Positions 34,520 through 44,900 of a DNA stretch of 64,000 nucleotides are shown in pieces. Both the position numbers and the translations under genes were made by a program. The stretch is from positions 248,001-312,000 of the forward strand of contig NZ_SPPC01000001.1 in assembly GCF_004570975.1 (NCBI RefSeq), read 5' to 3'. Every line of letters begins with the position of its first letter. The first letter of the stretch is position 1. The stretch comes from Barnesiella sp. WM24. GTDB lineage: Bacteria > Bacteroidota > Bacteroidia > Bacteroidales > Muribaculaceae. The notes below the pieces were generated by a model. It had not been told where the DNA came from. It saw nothing but the letters and a program-made list of their open reading frames with translations, and did no database searches.

Positions 34520-36361
34520 TTATTTCACGTTGAAATCACCTTGGTTGAGTACATTGGGCGACTCCATCACTTGCTTCCAGACGGTAGCGTCGTGGTAAGT
34601 ATGGAACCCCATCTCGCCATCCTTCATGTCATACCACTGCATGAAGTAACCCCAGAGTGCATTGTATTTCTTAGCCACATCAGGCATAAGAAGGTTGCCA
34701 CACTCGGCGAGCACCACCATCTTCTTGAACTTGGCGGTATTGTTTACAAGGTCAAACTGACGGGTCTGGTTGGTAGCCTCGGGATCAAACTCAAGTGTCG
34801 GGTCAAGACCATAGAGGTTTTCGCCCTGCAGATAAAGGTCGGCGCCTATGATGTCGACAAGGTCGTCACCGGGATAAGCCTCGCGACACTTCTCGACTGA
34901 GGCAAGATTGCCGCCGTCAGTTGTCTGCACGTTCCATACCCATATAAGGTTGTTGATGCCATACTCGTTTTCAAGCTTGTTGCGGAGATACTTCCAAAGA
35001 CCCTTGGTAGCCTGTACGCTGTCGTTACCCCACCAGAACCATGCGCCGTTAGAGTAATCGCCGGCTGCCTCGTGAAGCGGACGCCACAGCACCGGAATGT
35101 TGGCTTCCTGGATGCGCTTCAGATAACCTGCAAGCTTCTTGATGTCCTTGTTGATAATCTCGTTTTCCCAAGTTCCGTCGATGACAGCCTGTGTCGGGCT
35201 GAAAGAGCGGTTAGCGTCAAAGCCGAGACGGGGGTCACCGTCGGTAATATAAACGCCGGTCACGGTGTAGCCCTGACCTGACACAACAAAACCGTTGGTC
35301 TTGATGTCGTCTACAATCGAGCGGTTGGTGATAAGCGAGTAGTTGTCACGGATGTCAAAATACTCGGTGCCGTTCTCATATCCGGTAGTTCCGGCGGGGC
35401 CGAGTGCCGGCCATCCGCTTGAAAGACTCTTCAATGAGCCCTGCGCACGCGATGTGTCGATGTCCTTGACCTTTACAAGGATACACTGTCCTGACGCAAG
35501 GTCGTCAAATACATTAATTTCAGAGGTGTTGCCCTCTTCATCGGTCACGGTCTTCTTCATGTCGGGGGTAAGCTGCAGAGCGTCCCAGTTGTCAATGACC
35601 ATGTTTCCTTCCCATATGGTAGAAAGTATGTTCTGCTTTTCAGTGGGAACATTCCAGTGCCACTGGATTTCGGGAATCGAACCGTTGTTCCATGCGGTCT
35701 GCACGGGAGTTATGTCGCCGTAGTCAATCCAGTTGGCGGGCGAAGCGTAAAGATGACCATAGTCAAATCCGAGCACTGCCGGAGTGTGACCCGACTGTGA
35801 CGAGATGAAGTCAACATACTTTGTGCCCCATGCCTCGTCGCTCATGCAGCCCGAGAGCTGAGTCTTGCCGTAATTGTCAAGAAGATACTGGAACACCTTC
35901 TTAGCCTCGGGAGTGGCGTTGGGATTAGTGAGGTTCTTGTCAAGCCATTCGGGGTTGATGCCCGCGTTGGTGTTGAACTTCACTGTCTTGGCAGCACACT
36001 TTGACTCGGGACGATCCTTGATGAATACGGCTCCCTCAGGTATCTCGAGGGTATATTCGGTAAAGTCGGTCATCGCCGGGAGCGTAAGGATAAGCTCCAT
36101 GCCGTTTTCAGGATTTACAGCAAGAGTGACAAGCTGACCGTTGAGAGTCACGTTGACACCTTCGGCTATACCTATAAGATTATTATAGGCGATAGTCATT
36201 GTCGGAGTGAACGCCGCCCTTACCGACTCGCCCTCGGCGATAGTCTGAGTGCGGACGATCATGTCCATGCCATCAAGCATCTCGTAGGTGTCATCGTCAT
36301 CACATGCGACCATCGAAACACCAAGCAAAGCTGCCGGCAATATATATTTAAATCTTTTCAT
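34520..36361 (-). CDS. Surface GH26 endo-mannanase with an inserted lectin-like module
   Basis: 613 residues. Lipobox SMVAC (Cys20) followed at once by DDDD, the acidic surface-export type. Residues 25-130 form a beta-sandwich domain; the GH26 domain starts near 155 (FQYLLDNYGKTQLSGCMSDE). The acid/base is Glu431 in WRPLHEAAGDYSNGAWFWWG and the nucleophile Glu553 in VVLAECGN. Between the first barrel strands and the acid/base, residues about 247-375 do not belong to GH26: they match the two C-terminal modules of the neighbouring glycan-binding lipoprotein (36386-38758). It is last in the SusC-SusD operon and probably makes the first cut in surface-bound mannan. Confidence 0.88.
   Translation of the reverse strand: MKRFKYILPAALLGVSMVACDDDDTYEMLDGMDMIVRTQTIAEGESVRAAFTPTMTIAYNNLIGIAEGVNVTLNGQLVTLAVNPENGMELILTLPAMTDFTEYTLEIPEGAVFIKDRPESKCAAKTVKFNTNAGINPEWLDKNLTNPNATPEAKKVFQYLLDNYGKTQLSGCMSDEAWGTKYVDFISSQSGHTPAVLGFDYGHLYASPANWIDYGDITPVQTAWNNGSIPEIQWHWNVPTEKQNILSTIWEGNMVIDNWDALQLTPDMKKTVTDEEGNTSEINVFDDLASGQCILVKVKDIDTSRAQGSLKSLSSGWPALGPAGTTGYENGTEYFDIRDNYSLITNRSIVDDIKTNGFVVSGQGYTVTGVYITDGDPRLGFDANRSFSPTQAVIDGTWENEIINKDIKKLAGYLKRIQEANIPVLWRPLHEAAGDYSNGAWFWWGNDSVQATKGLWKYLRNKLENEYGINNLIWVWNVQTTDGGNLASVEKCREAYPGDDLVDIIGADLYLQGENLYGLDPTLEFDPEATNQTRQFDLVNNTAKFKKMVVLAECGNLLMPDVAKKYNALWGYFMQWYDMKDGEMGFHTYHDATVWKQVMESPNVLNQGDFNVK
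35237..35623 (-). other. Lectin-like module inserted in GH26
   Basis: Codes for residues 247-375. Shared with residues 670-790 of the 36386-38758 protein: WEGNMVIDNWDALQ against YEGSAVVDGWGALQ; SLSSGWPALGPAG against IGQGSNWAGLAG; and DDIKTNGFVVSGQGYTVTGV against DQMVNNNGFILQGNGIEITK. Confidence 0.72.
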
Positions 36362-36385
36362 CGTGATGTTGTTATTCAGTTATTA

Positions 36386-38758
36386 TTACTCGATAGTAAG
36401 CTTGGTTATTTCTATACCGTTACCCTGAAGGATAAAGCCGTTGTTATTAACCATCTGATCAATATCCTCCTGAGTCAGCTGATATGCTACGACTCCATTG
36501 GGAGCGGGACAATCGAAGTAACCTTCTTCATTGGTATCGGGAGAAGCGATTGTTCCTGCAAGACCAGCCCAGTTAGAACCCTGACCTATCTTAATCTTTC
36601 CGGTGTCGCCGGTAAGAGTGTTGTAATATATACGGAATGTCTGTCCAGCCTTCCAGGTGCTTATCAGATTAGCGATAATGCCATCATTCCAGGCAAACTC
36701 CTGTAAAGCGCCCCATCCATCAACTACGGCAGATCCTTCATAGAATGCTGTCTCAAGTGAGTTCTCATACCAGAGGGTAAGCTTGTTAAGGATATAGTTG
36801 GCACCTGTCATCACAAGACCACCTTCATTAATAAGAGCTTCCTTCATCGCTGCTGTTATGGTGATTTCGGCAACTCCGTCAGGGAATTCAGTGAACAGGT
36901 CGATATTTCCTTCATTATAACCCATGTCAGCGTCGGGAAGAGAAGCCCAGCTTCCGTTGCCAAATCGCATCTGAGCATAATCGGCTCCTTCTGCAAATGT
37001 GAAGTAAGCCTTGAGCTTCCAGCCTACTTCAACTGTAGACCAGTCAAATTTACCCCATGAGAGGTCATCCATACCGTTCCAACTTGCTGAGAAGAGACCC
37101 TGCCAGATTACATTTTCAACCTCGGTAGCAGGGATTACGTCAAATTCACCTTCAAATGACTCTTCGCCTGACATGAGGGCAAACTTGGTTGCCTTACCTG
37201 CAGTCATCGGAAGATTGATATACAGGTATTCACCGTTAAGTATATACTGAACTTCCACTCCGTTGACCTTGACAGCGGTAAGTTTGTCGGCATTGGCAAC
37301 CTTGACTTTCATGATGTTGCCAGCCTTTACTTCCTCATCTTCAGCGGGCCACTCGGTTACATAAGCGATAGTCGGGAGGTCGACTGTAAGCTCGCCTGCC
37401 TCAACGGTCTCGCCACTCTTGAGGATAAACTTGACCATACCTGTCTGAGCAGTGAAGGGCACCTTTATCTTCAGTTCGGCAGCGGTTGCATCCTTAGCCT
37501 CTACAGAAGCCTCGCCCTCAAACACCACAGTAGCTATAAGATCAAGATTCTTACCTGTGATGGTAAGTTCTGCTCCGCCGGGCACGGGAGAGGGAGCGAA
37601 TACAACATTCTCGGGATGAGCTATTACTATAGGCAGAATGACAGTCTCGCCGCTCTTGAGATTGAGAGTGAGGTCGCCTGACCACGCAGTCGCGGGTACA
37701 GTCACCTTGACTTCAGTAGCGCTCACTAATTCGGGTTCAACGGCGTCGGTCATTCCGGGGAAGATCATAGACGCAACCATGTCCATGTTCACGCCCTTTA
37801 TAATCAGCTCCTCGCCAGCACGAAGACCGTCACCACAGTTGTGAGTCATGTCGGTAGGCACAACCATGCCGATATTTGCTACGGCAACTTTCACGCCTGA
37901 ACCGGGAACGACACATACAGCACCGTTGGAAGCGTTGTCGGGAAGATTGAAAGTAATCTTGCCATCTTCGGTAAGAGTAAACTCGACTTCATCCTCGTTG
38001 GGCATAACAACCTTGCGCACGAGGTCAAGGTCAGTACCGGTGATAGTAATCAGGTCGCCGGGCTTTGCATCGGTGATGTCGATAGCCTTCTCTACAGCGG
38101 GAAGTATCACTTCAAGCTCTACTTCCGACCATATAAGGTTGGGGATTTCGGCGATAGCGTCAGAGATACCGACCGGACCGGTCACCGCATTGTCGGGAAC
38201 GATTACCTTGATGACATTGCGGGTGTGCTCGATGAACTTGCCCTCGTCGGCCTTATATACATTGGCGCTGTCAAGACCTTCTACAAACGAGAAGCACACC
38301 TCTTTCATCAGGTTAAGATATTCACCGTTGATGACAAGTTCCTGACCCGGCTTAACGCGGGCGGGGCTGAAGGTGTTTTCCTCGGCGAAGCTGATCGGCT
38401 CAAGGAAAGTAAGGTCGGTAAGAGTGGTAATCTTGCCGTTGGCATGGTTGAGGACCACCTTTCCGGGGAGGGCGGTCTGGGGGACAGTCACGCGAATCTC
38501 GCTGCCCGACACCACCGTAATATTGGTGATGTCGTCGCAGCCGGGAATGGTTACTGAGTTAATCTGGTCGAGACCGCTACCGATGAAACGGAGTTCACCG
38601 CCACGCGCCACGGGGCACGGACCGAACACCTCAAGCGAGATGCCGCCACGGTTCTGGTTGGTGTCGAAGTCGTCATCATTACAAGCGGTAAACGACAGCG
38701 AGGTCACCAACATGAGGCACATCATTAGGAGTGCCGTATATTTGCTGTATTTTTTCAT
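36386..38758 (-). CDS. Surface glycan-binding lipoprotein with IPT/TIG repeats and two lectin-like modules
   Basis: 790 residues from ATG 38758, which gives a lipoprotein signal (MKKYSKYTALL...LSFTAC, Cys26) and acidic NDDDFD for surface export. An upstream ATG at 38788 overlaps the previous gene by eight bases and adds ten residues before the signal, so it is less likely. Five or six IPT/TIG Ig-like repeats (about 35-450), each with a pattern like ARPGDxLxIxGxxLDLV, form a stalk. Two homologous C-terminal modules (about 547-669 and 670-790) carry exposed Trp residues and probably bind glycan. Role: SGBP holding mannan near SusCD. Confidence 0.82.
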   Translation of the reverse strand: MKKYSKYTALLMMCLMLVTSLSFTACNDDDFDTNQNRGGISLEVFGPCPVARGGELRFIGSGLDQINSVTIPGCDDITNITVVSGSEIRVTVPQTALPGKVVLNHANGKITTLTDLTFLEPISFAEENTFSPARVKPGQELVINGEYLNLMKEVCFSFVEGLDSANVYKADEGKFIEHTRNVIKVIVPDNAVTGPVGISDAIAEIPNLIWSEVELEVILPAVEKAIDITDAKPGDLITITGTDLDLVRKVVMPNEDEVEFTLTEDGKITFNLPDNASNGAVCVVPGSGVKVAVANIGMVVPTDMTHNCGDGLRAGEELIIKGVNMDMVASMIFPGMTDAVEPELVSATEVKVTVPATAWSGDLTLNLKSGETVILPIVIAHPENVVFAPSPVPGGAELTITGKNLDLIATVVFEGEASVEAKDATAAELKIKVPFTAQTGMVKFILKSGETVEAGELTVDLPTIAYVTEWPAEDEEVKAGNIMKVKVANADKLTAVKVNGVEVQYILNGEYLYINLPMTAGKATKFALMSGEESFEGEFDVIPATEVENVIWQGLFSASWNGMDDLSWGKFDWSTVEVGWKLKAYFTFAEGADYAQMRFGNGSWASLPDADMGYNEGNIDLFTEFPDGVAEITITAAMKEALINEGGLVMTGANYILNKLTLWYENSLETAFYEGSAVVDGWGALQEFAWNDGIIANLISTWKAGQTFRIYYNTLTGDTGKIKIGQGSNWAGLAGTIASPDTNEEGYFDCPAPNGVVAYQLTQEDIDQMVNNNGFILQGNGIEITKLTIE

Positions 38759-38780
38759 TGCTGATACTCGATTTTGATGG

Positions 38781-40151
38781 TTATTCATTGATTACCGCAC
38801 GGATGTTGTCAATCTTGATGATAGGCTGACACTCTGCACCGTTGACACCGCCGCTCACGACAAACATGGTAAGGCTCGCGAAGTCTTCCGGCTTGGATGG
38901 AGTCTTGCCGGCGCCGGTACCCTTTGCGGTATAGCGGAACTGAGAGAAGGGAAGAGTCACGGTAATCCACTTGCCATCGGTGTGGTATTCGCCCTTGTCG
39001 GCAGTCTGCCACGGACGATAGAGATAACGGCCCCAGTCGGTCCAGTCACCCTCGCGATCCTTGAAGTCATCGCTTACCTCACCGTTGAACGCCCAAGCCT
39101 GAGCACCGGGAAGAGCTACGCTTATTCCGTCAATAGGATTGCTTGACAGAGAGAGCTGAGTAAGTCCCTGGAAGCATACCTGCATGGCACCTGCAGCCCA
39201 TACATTGGAAGAAGGGATGCACATCTCGAATTTAAGCGCCATCTTCTCGGGCTTGGAGAAGTCAGCCACATTATAAAGAGCCGCGCCCTGTCCGCTGGTT
39301 ATGTTCTGGGGATCATCCCATGAACCAGCCCAATACTCGAACGAGAACTTTGTGTCGGCCCATCCGCCGTCTTCCGACATGATAGCGTCGCCGTCGCCAA
39401 GCTGCAAGTAGTTGCCGCTAAATGAATAGTCATCGGCCACAATAGCCTGAGCGTGCCATCCCTGCTGCTCAAGACCGCCGTCAAAGCTGAAGAGCATGCC
39501 ACGGGTGTCAAGATAGTGGAACTTGGACTCACCCTTACCGTAGCGGGTAGTAACCTCAAGCTCGCCTTCCTCTGTAGCCCCGTCAGGGATTACGAATGTA
39601 ACGGCGGTCTGCTCGATGCTCTTGATCTCGGTCACGGGTATGTCACCGGGGAAGGTTATGGTAAGAGGCTTGTTGGGGTCATCCACGAAGTAGTTACCGT
39701 TGAGAGTAACCTCGTCGCCGGGCTTAGCATACTCGAATGAGAGCGAGAGCAGCGACGGACCGGGCACAAGCACGCGGAAATCAAATTCAGTGGTGACGCC
39801 ATCCTTGTTGATCATATAAATCTTGTTGGTCTCCACTTCGGGAATGCCGCGCGGAATATTTACAAGGAGTGTATGGTCAGTGATGTAGCTTGTGTTGAGC
39901 ACAGCCTTCTGGTCGTTGAAGTACATCTCGCGGATAGAGGTGAGGTTGTCGCCGACAAGACATATCAGATTGTCGACATAAGCCTCGGTCACCAGCGAGT
40001 CGGCACCGGCAGTCATGCGCACATAGCGCACGGAAGGAGTACCGTCGGTAAGCTCAAACTTGTCGGGTTCGTCCTCGCAGGATACCATTGAGACACCCAT
40101 TGCTGCGGCAAACACCGGAAGAAGCCATTTTGTATATTTGAATTTATTCAT
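38781..40151 (-). CDS. Surface glycan-binding lipoprotein (SGBP-A type)
   Basis: 456 residues. Lipobox SMVSC (Cys25) with EDEPDKF, a surface-export signal. Two IPT/TIG domains (about 35-115 and 120-210) precede a beta-sandwich domain (about 215-456) containing WADTKFSFEYWAGSWDDP, a cluster of aromatic residues suited to sugar binding, and ending IIKIDNIRAVINE. Such proteins follow susD in most glycan PULs. The gene lies 24 bases after susD. Confidence 0.82.
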   Translation of the reverse strand: MNKFKYTKWLLPVFAAAMGVSMVSCEDEPDKFELTDGTPSVRYVRMTAGADSLVTEAYVDNLICLVGDNLTSIREMYFNDQKAVLNTSYITDHTLLVNIPRGIPEVETNKIYMINKDGVTTEFDFRVLVPGPSLLSLSFEYAKPGDEVTLNGNYFVDDPNKPLTITFPGDIPVTEIKSIEQTAVTFVIPDGATEEGELEVTTRYGKGESKFHYLDTRGMLFSFDGGLEQQGWHAQAIVADDYSFSGNYLQLGDGDAIMSEDGGWADTKFSFEYWAGSWDDPQNITSGQGAALYNVADFSKPEKMALKFEMCIPSSNVWAAGAMQVCFQGLTQLSLSSNPIDGISVALPGAQAWAFNGEVSDDFKDREGDWTDWGRYLYRPWQTADKGEYHTDGKWITVTLPFSQFRYTAKGTGAGKTPSKPEDFASLTMFVVSGGVNGAECQPIIKIDNIRAVINE

Positions 40152-40175
40152 TGTACAGTCTGTGAATTTTAGCTA

Positions 40176-41936
40176 TTAGTAAGAATATTCCGTGCGGACA
40201 TCGCAAGAGATGGGATCCTTGAGAAGGTTGGGGTTGTAGACAACGTCCTCCGAGGGGAAAGGAAGAGTGAAGCTCTCCTTGGTCACGTTGGGCGCAGCTG
40301 TCTTGGTGTCATAACCTGCCTCGCCGGTATCATCTTTCTTGGCGGCTTCAGCGATATCCCACTTGCCGCTGTCGTAGTAATACTTGTAAAGGCTGTTTAC
40401 GTTCCAGAAAGAGTTACGACGCTGTCCTTTAAGCTCGTTGATGGCACGCTGAGGATCGTAGTAAGAGAGACGCACATAGTCATACCAGCGGTCGCCCTCG
40501 CCTGCAAGCTCGAGACGACGCTCTTTCCAGACATCTTCCCAGGTTACTACAGAGGGCTTGTCCCAGTAAGTAGGGATAGCGCGGTTGCGCACCTTATAGT
40601 AAGCGTCGATAGCTGAAGCGTCGGAAGTAGAGCCTGTGCCGCCCATCATAGCCTCGGTATAGATGAGATATACATCGGCAAGACGGAGGATGTGGGTAGC
40701 AAGAGCGCTGTACATGTTACCCGAAGCCACACCGGTAGCCTGAACGTGGTCGTAGTTGTTGCCATAGAGATGCTTCACGTTGTAAGCACCTGTAGGCGAC
40801 TGCCACTCGCCGGGACCTCCCTTGCCATACTCGCCGTCGTAGCAGAACTGGAGCACGTTGAAGCCGGTGAATCCGTCTTTATCTTTCTTGTCCTGCCAGA
40901 AGTATTCATACTTGTCGCCGGGGAGCATCATGGTAGCCTTGCGGCGGGTGTCGATGTCGGTGCGCGAAGAGGGATCTTCAAGCACGTCGATGCCGAAAGC
41001 GTCCTGAAGGTCGACAGAAGGGCCGCCGTAACCGCCCCAGCAGTCACCCCACTCGTCAAAACCTACCGGAGCAAGGTCGCTCTGGAGAGTGTTCTGCTGA
41101 GTCCAGGGGTCACGTCCTGCCTGCCAGCGCCACGCGATGAGTGACTCCTCGTTAGTGTTGTTGGCGAGACGGAAGATGTCAGAATAGTTGCTGAGCAGAT
41201 TTCTGCCTGAGTTATCGATTACATCCTTTGCATAGGCTGCCGACTTCTTGAGGTCGTCAGCGTTGAGTGAGCCTGAGAGTCCTGCGCGGGTAAGGTAAAC
41301 CTTGGCGAGCAGACCTTCGGCACAGTAGTAGTCGATGCGGCCGGGGGCTGAAGCAGTCTTGGGAAGAAGCTCCATAGCCTTTTCGAGAGTCATCACGATA
41401 TACTCGTATACATCCTCACGCTTTACCTTGAACTTGGAGTTGTAGGCTCCGTTAAGTTCGTCGGAGATATTGTGGATGATGGGCACATCGCCGAAGCTGC
41501 GCACGAGATAGAAGTAGGCAAGAGCCTTGAAGGTGAGAGCCTCGCCCATGCAAGCCTCGCGAGCTTCCTTTGACGCCGGTGACGCCTGAAGGTTGTTGTA
41601 GACTGTAGAGCAGTGAGCAATCACGGCCCAGAGAGAGTAAGACATGTTCACAAGGTCAGTATCGGTACCGTTGACGGTAAATGTCAGATAGGGAGACGAA
41701 CCCCAGTACATGTTGCCCGAAAGCACCTCACCTACCTTGATGAATCCGCGCTGGAAATCATACCAGGGCGAGTTGTAAAGGTAGTTGACACCCTGATAGC
41801 ACTGCTCGTCGGTCTGGTAGAAGTTGCCGGCGTTGTAGTTGTCTTCCGCAGGACGGTCAAGGAAGTCGTTGCATGACGACGCGCCTAAACCGAGAGCGGC
41901 AACTACGGCTAAATATTTGATATTTTTGATTTTCAT
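40176..41936 (-). CDS. SusD-like nutrient-binding lipoprotein
   Basis: 586 residues. Lipobox LGASSC (Cys22), CNDFLDRPAEDNYNAGNFYQ start typical of SusD, TPR-like helices, and the C-terminal SusD/RagB domain (ADVYLIYTEAMM, YYKVRNRAIP, WEDVWKERRLELAGEGDRWYD, in parts). It lids the SusC channel and binds oligosaccharide at the surface. Directly follows susC by 25 bases. Confidence 0.95.
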   Translation of the reverse strand: MKIKNIKYLAVVAALGLGASSCNDFLDRPAEDNYNAGNFYQTDEQCYQGVNYLYNSPWYDFQRGFIKVGEVLSGNMYWGSSPYLTFTVNGTDTDLVNMSYSLWAVIAHCSTVYNNLQASPASKEAREACMGEALTFKALAYFYLVRSFGDVPIIHNISDELNGAYNSKFKVKREDVYEYIVMTLEKAMELLPKTASAPGRIDYYCAEGLLAKVYLTRAGLSGSLNADDLKKSAAYAKDVIDNSGRNLLSNYSDIFRLANNTNEESLIAWRWQAGRDPWTQQNTLQSDLAPVGFDEWGDCWGGYGGPSVDLQDAFGIDVLEDPSSRTDIDTRRKATMMLPGDKYEYFWQDKKDKDGFTGFNVLQFCYDGEYGKGGPGEWQSPTGAYNVKHLYGNNYDHVQATGVASGNMYSALATHILRLADVYLIYTEAMMGGTGSTSDASAIDAYYKVRNRAIPTYWDKPSVVTWEDVWKERRLELAGEGDRWYDYVRLSYYDPQRAINELKGQRRNSFWNVNSLYKYYYDSGKWDIAEAAKKDDTGEAGYDTKTAAPNVTKESFTLPFPSEDVVYNPNLLKDPISCDVRTEYSY

Positions 41937-41961
41937 AAGTTGAATTCTGTTTTTAATAATA

Positions 41962-44900
41962 TTAGAACGAAATGTTTAGACCAAATGAATAGGTGGTCGG
42001 TGACGGATAGCGTCCGAAGTCAAGACCATATACAAGACCTGATGAATCCTGGGTTGATGCACCGATTTCAGGATCATAACCTTTATATTTGGTAAACGTG
42101 TATAAGTTCTGAATATTGCAGTAAACACGCAGATTTTCAAGATGGAGACGCTTCAGAAGTGACTTCTTGAAGGTGTAGCCGAGAGTGATGTTCTTTATAC
42201 GCAGGTATGAGCCATCCTCGATGTAACGGTCGCTGATGCGGTCGTTATCGTTCGGGTCGTTAAGACGTGCGGCGGGAACCTTTGTCTGCCAGTTCTTTAC
42301 GCGGATATTGGTGATATCGTCATACCAGTTCTGACCTGCGGGATAAACCTTGTTGGGGTCGATTGGCACGAGCTGCGCGCGGTCGCTGACCGAATTGAGC
42401 TGGTTGGTCCAGGTCGACTTCATGCCGGTAAGGTTGATTGCGAGGTAGTTCATCACGTCGTTGCCGTAAGAACCGTTAAGGAAGATCGAGAGGTCAATGT
42501 TCTTGTAACGGAAAGTGTTGGTCCATCCGAAAGTGAACTTGGGCATCGGCGAGCCGATGACAGTGCGGTCGTTGGCGTCGATTTTGCCGTCGCCGTTGAC
42601 ATCCTTGTATTTGAGGTCACCGACCCACACGGTGTTGCTCTTGTTGAACACGCCGTCGGAGGGGAAATGGTCGGGTGTCGGTGAGTTCATGATGTCGTCA
42701 TAGTCGCGGTATACGCCTTCCACTACATAACCGTAGAAGTTATAGAGCGGCTGACCGATTTCTGACACTGACACAACGTCGCTCCACTGACCGTAGCCTA
42801 CGAGCTGAGCGTTTTCGGTGCCGGAAAGGGCTTTGAGCTTATTGCGGTTGAAAGAGATCTGGAAGCTTGACTCCCACTCAAATTCTCCTACGAAAGGACG
42901 TCCGGTAACCTCGATTTCGATACCCTTGTTCTCGATTTCACCGAAGTTGCCCTTAGGAGCGGCAAGAGCTGAAGAGCCGTTACCCTGTGTACCCATGTAA
43001 GAGGGCAGCTGCATTGCCATAAGCATGTCCTTTGAAGTCTTGAGGTAAGCGTCGACAACGAAGTTCAAGCGGTTGTTGAACATGTTGATGTCGATACCGG
43101 CGTTCCACTGTTCCTGAGTCTCCCACTTGATACCGGGGTTGGCGATGTTGGCGGGACGGTAACCTGCACCGAGAGCTGAGGGCATACGGCTCATAGCCAC
43201 ACCCCATGCGTAACCGCCGATGTTGGCGTTACCGGTCTGACCCCATCCGAGACGGAGCTTACCGTTGTCAATCACGTTGCGCACAGGCTCGAAGAATTTC
43301 TCATTGGAGAAGCGCCATGCACCTGCCACTGAGTGGAAACCTGCCCAACGGTTCTCGGGACCGAAGTTTGAGCTACCGTCGTAACGGTAAGTATAGGTCA
43401 AGAGATAACGGTCATCCCAGTTAAGGGTCTCACGGGTGAAGAACGAAGCCATTGCAGAGCTGCCGAATCCGGCGCTGATGTTGTAAGAGTTCTTGTTACC
43501 GAGAGCGGGGTTGTGAACCTCGTCGGAGGGAAGACCTGAAGCGAAGATATTTGTGAAGTCGTAGCGTGACTCCCAACATTCCTGACCGACCATTGCGGTG
43601 TAGTGGAATTTATCCCATGCAGTGCCGTTGTAAGACACATAGTTTTTCAACTGCCAGAACCAGCTGGAGTTTTTCTGTATAGAGCTTTCGTTGCTGCTGC
43701 GCACCCAAGAGCCGAGGTCAACCATCGGTTTGTAGCGGTCAGCCTTGGAAGCGCTGACATCGTAGCCGAATTCGGCATGCCATACAAGATTCTTGATCGG
43801 AGTCACATCGAAGAAGATGTTACCGGTAAGTTTCTTACGGCGGAGCAGAATGTCATCTAGCATAGCAAGCGCGATGGGGTTGGGGTTGGTGTAACCCTCA
43901 CGTACTACAGAAGAGAAGTTGCCGTCGATATCATAGATAGGTATATCGGGGAGTGTCGTGAGCGAGTAGTTGATGATACCCTGCTCGCCGTCGGCAAGCT
44001 TGAGGCTTTCATCAGTGTCGGTATAGGTGGCGCTGAGACCGAGCTTCAACCATGACTTGAGCTGCGCGTCAAGGTTGGCGCGTACAGAGAAACGGCTGAA
44101 ATCAGAACCGATAAGCGTACCTTCCTGGTTCATATAAGAACCTGACACATAATACTGCACTTTGTCAGTACCGCCCTGAGCCGATACCTGGTGCTGATTC
44201 TGGAGAGCTGTGCGGAACACCGCATCCTGCCAGTTGGTACCGACACCGAGTACAGAGGGGTCGCGATACCAGTCATTTGCTGTCTGGTAACCGTTTGCCA
44301 CAAACTCATTGTAATATTCAGCATATTCGCGGAGGTTCATCATGTCAAGGCGCTTGTTCTGGTGGTTGACAGCAAACATACCGTCGTAGGTGAACTTAGC
44401 CTCGCCTGACTTACCGCGCTTGGTGGTAATGAGGACGACACCGTTGGAGCCCTGCGCACCGTAGATTGCGGTAGCCGAGGCATCCTTTAGAATCTCCATT
44501 GACACGATGTCGGAGGGGTTGATGGTTGAAAGAGGCGACACGGTCGACACTTTACCGTTACCGAGGGCGTCACCAAGACCGAAGTCGGCACCTGAGTTAC
44601 CGCCACCCTGGACGATCACACCGTCGATCACATAAAGCGGCTCGGCGTTGGCGTTGATGGTTGACTGACCGCGCACGCGGATAGAAGATGAAGAGCCGGG
44701 GGCACCTGAGGTTGCCATTGCCTGCACACCTGTGGCACGTCCCTGAAGAGACTGGTCGAGGTTGGTGATGATTGATCCCTTGAGGTCATCCTCACTCATT
44801 GACACAGAAGCACCTGCAAGGTCACTCTTCTTCATGACACCATAGCCGACTACCACAACCTCGTCGAGCGAAACGCCCGATTCTTTCAAGGTAATAGTAA

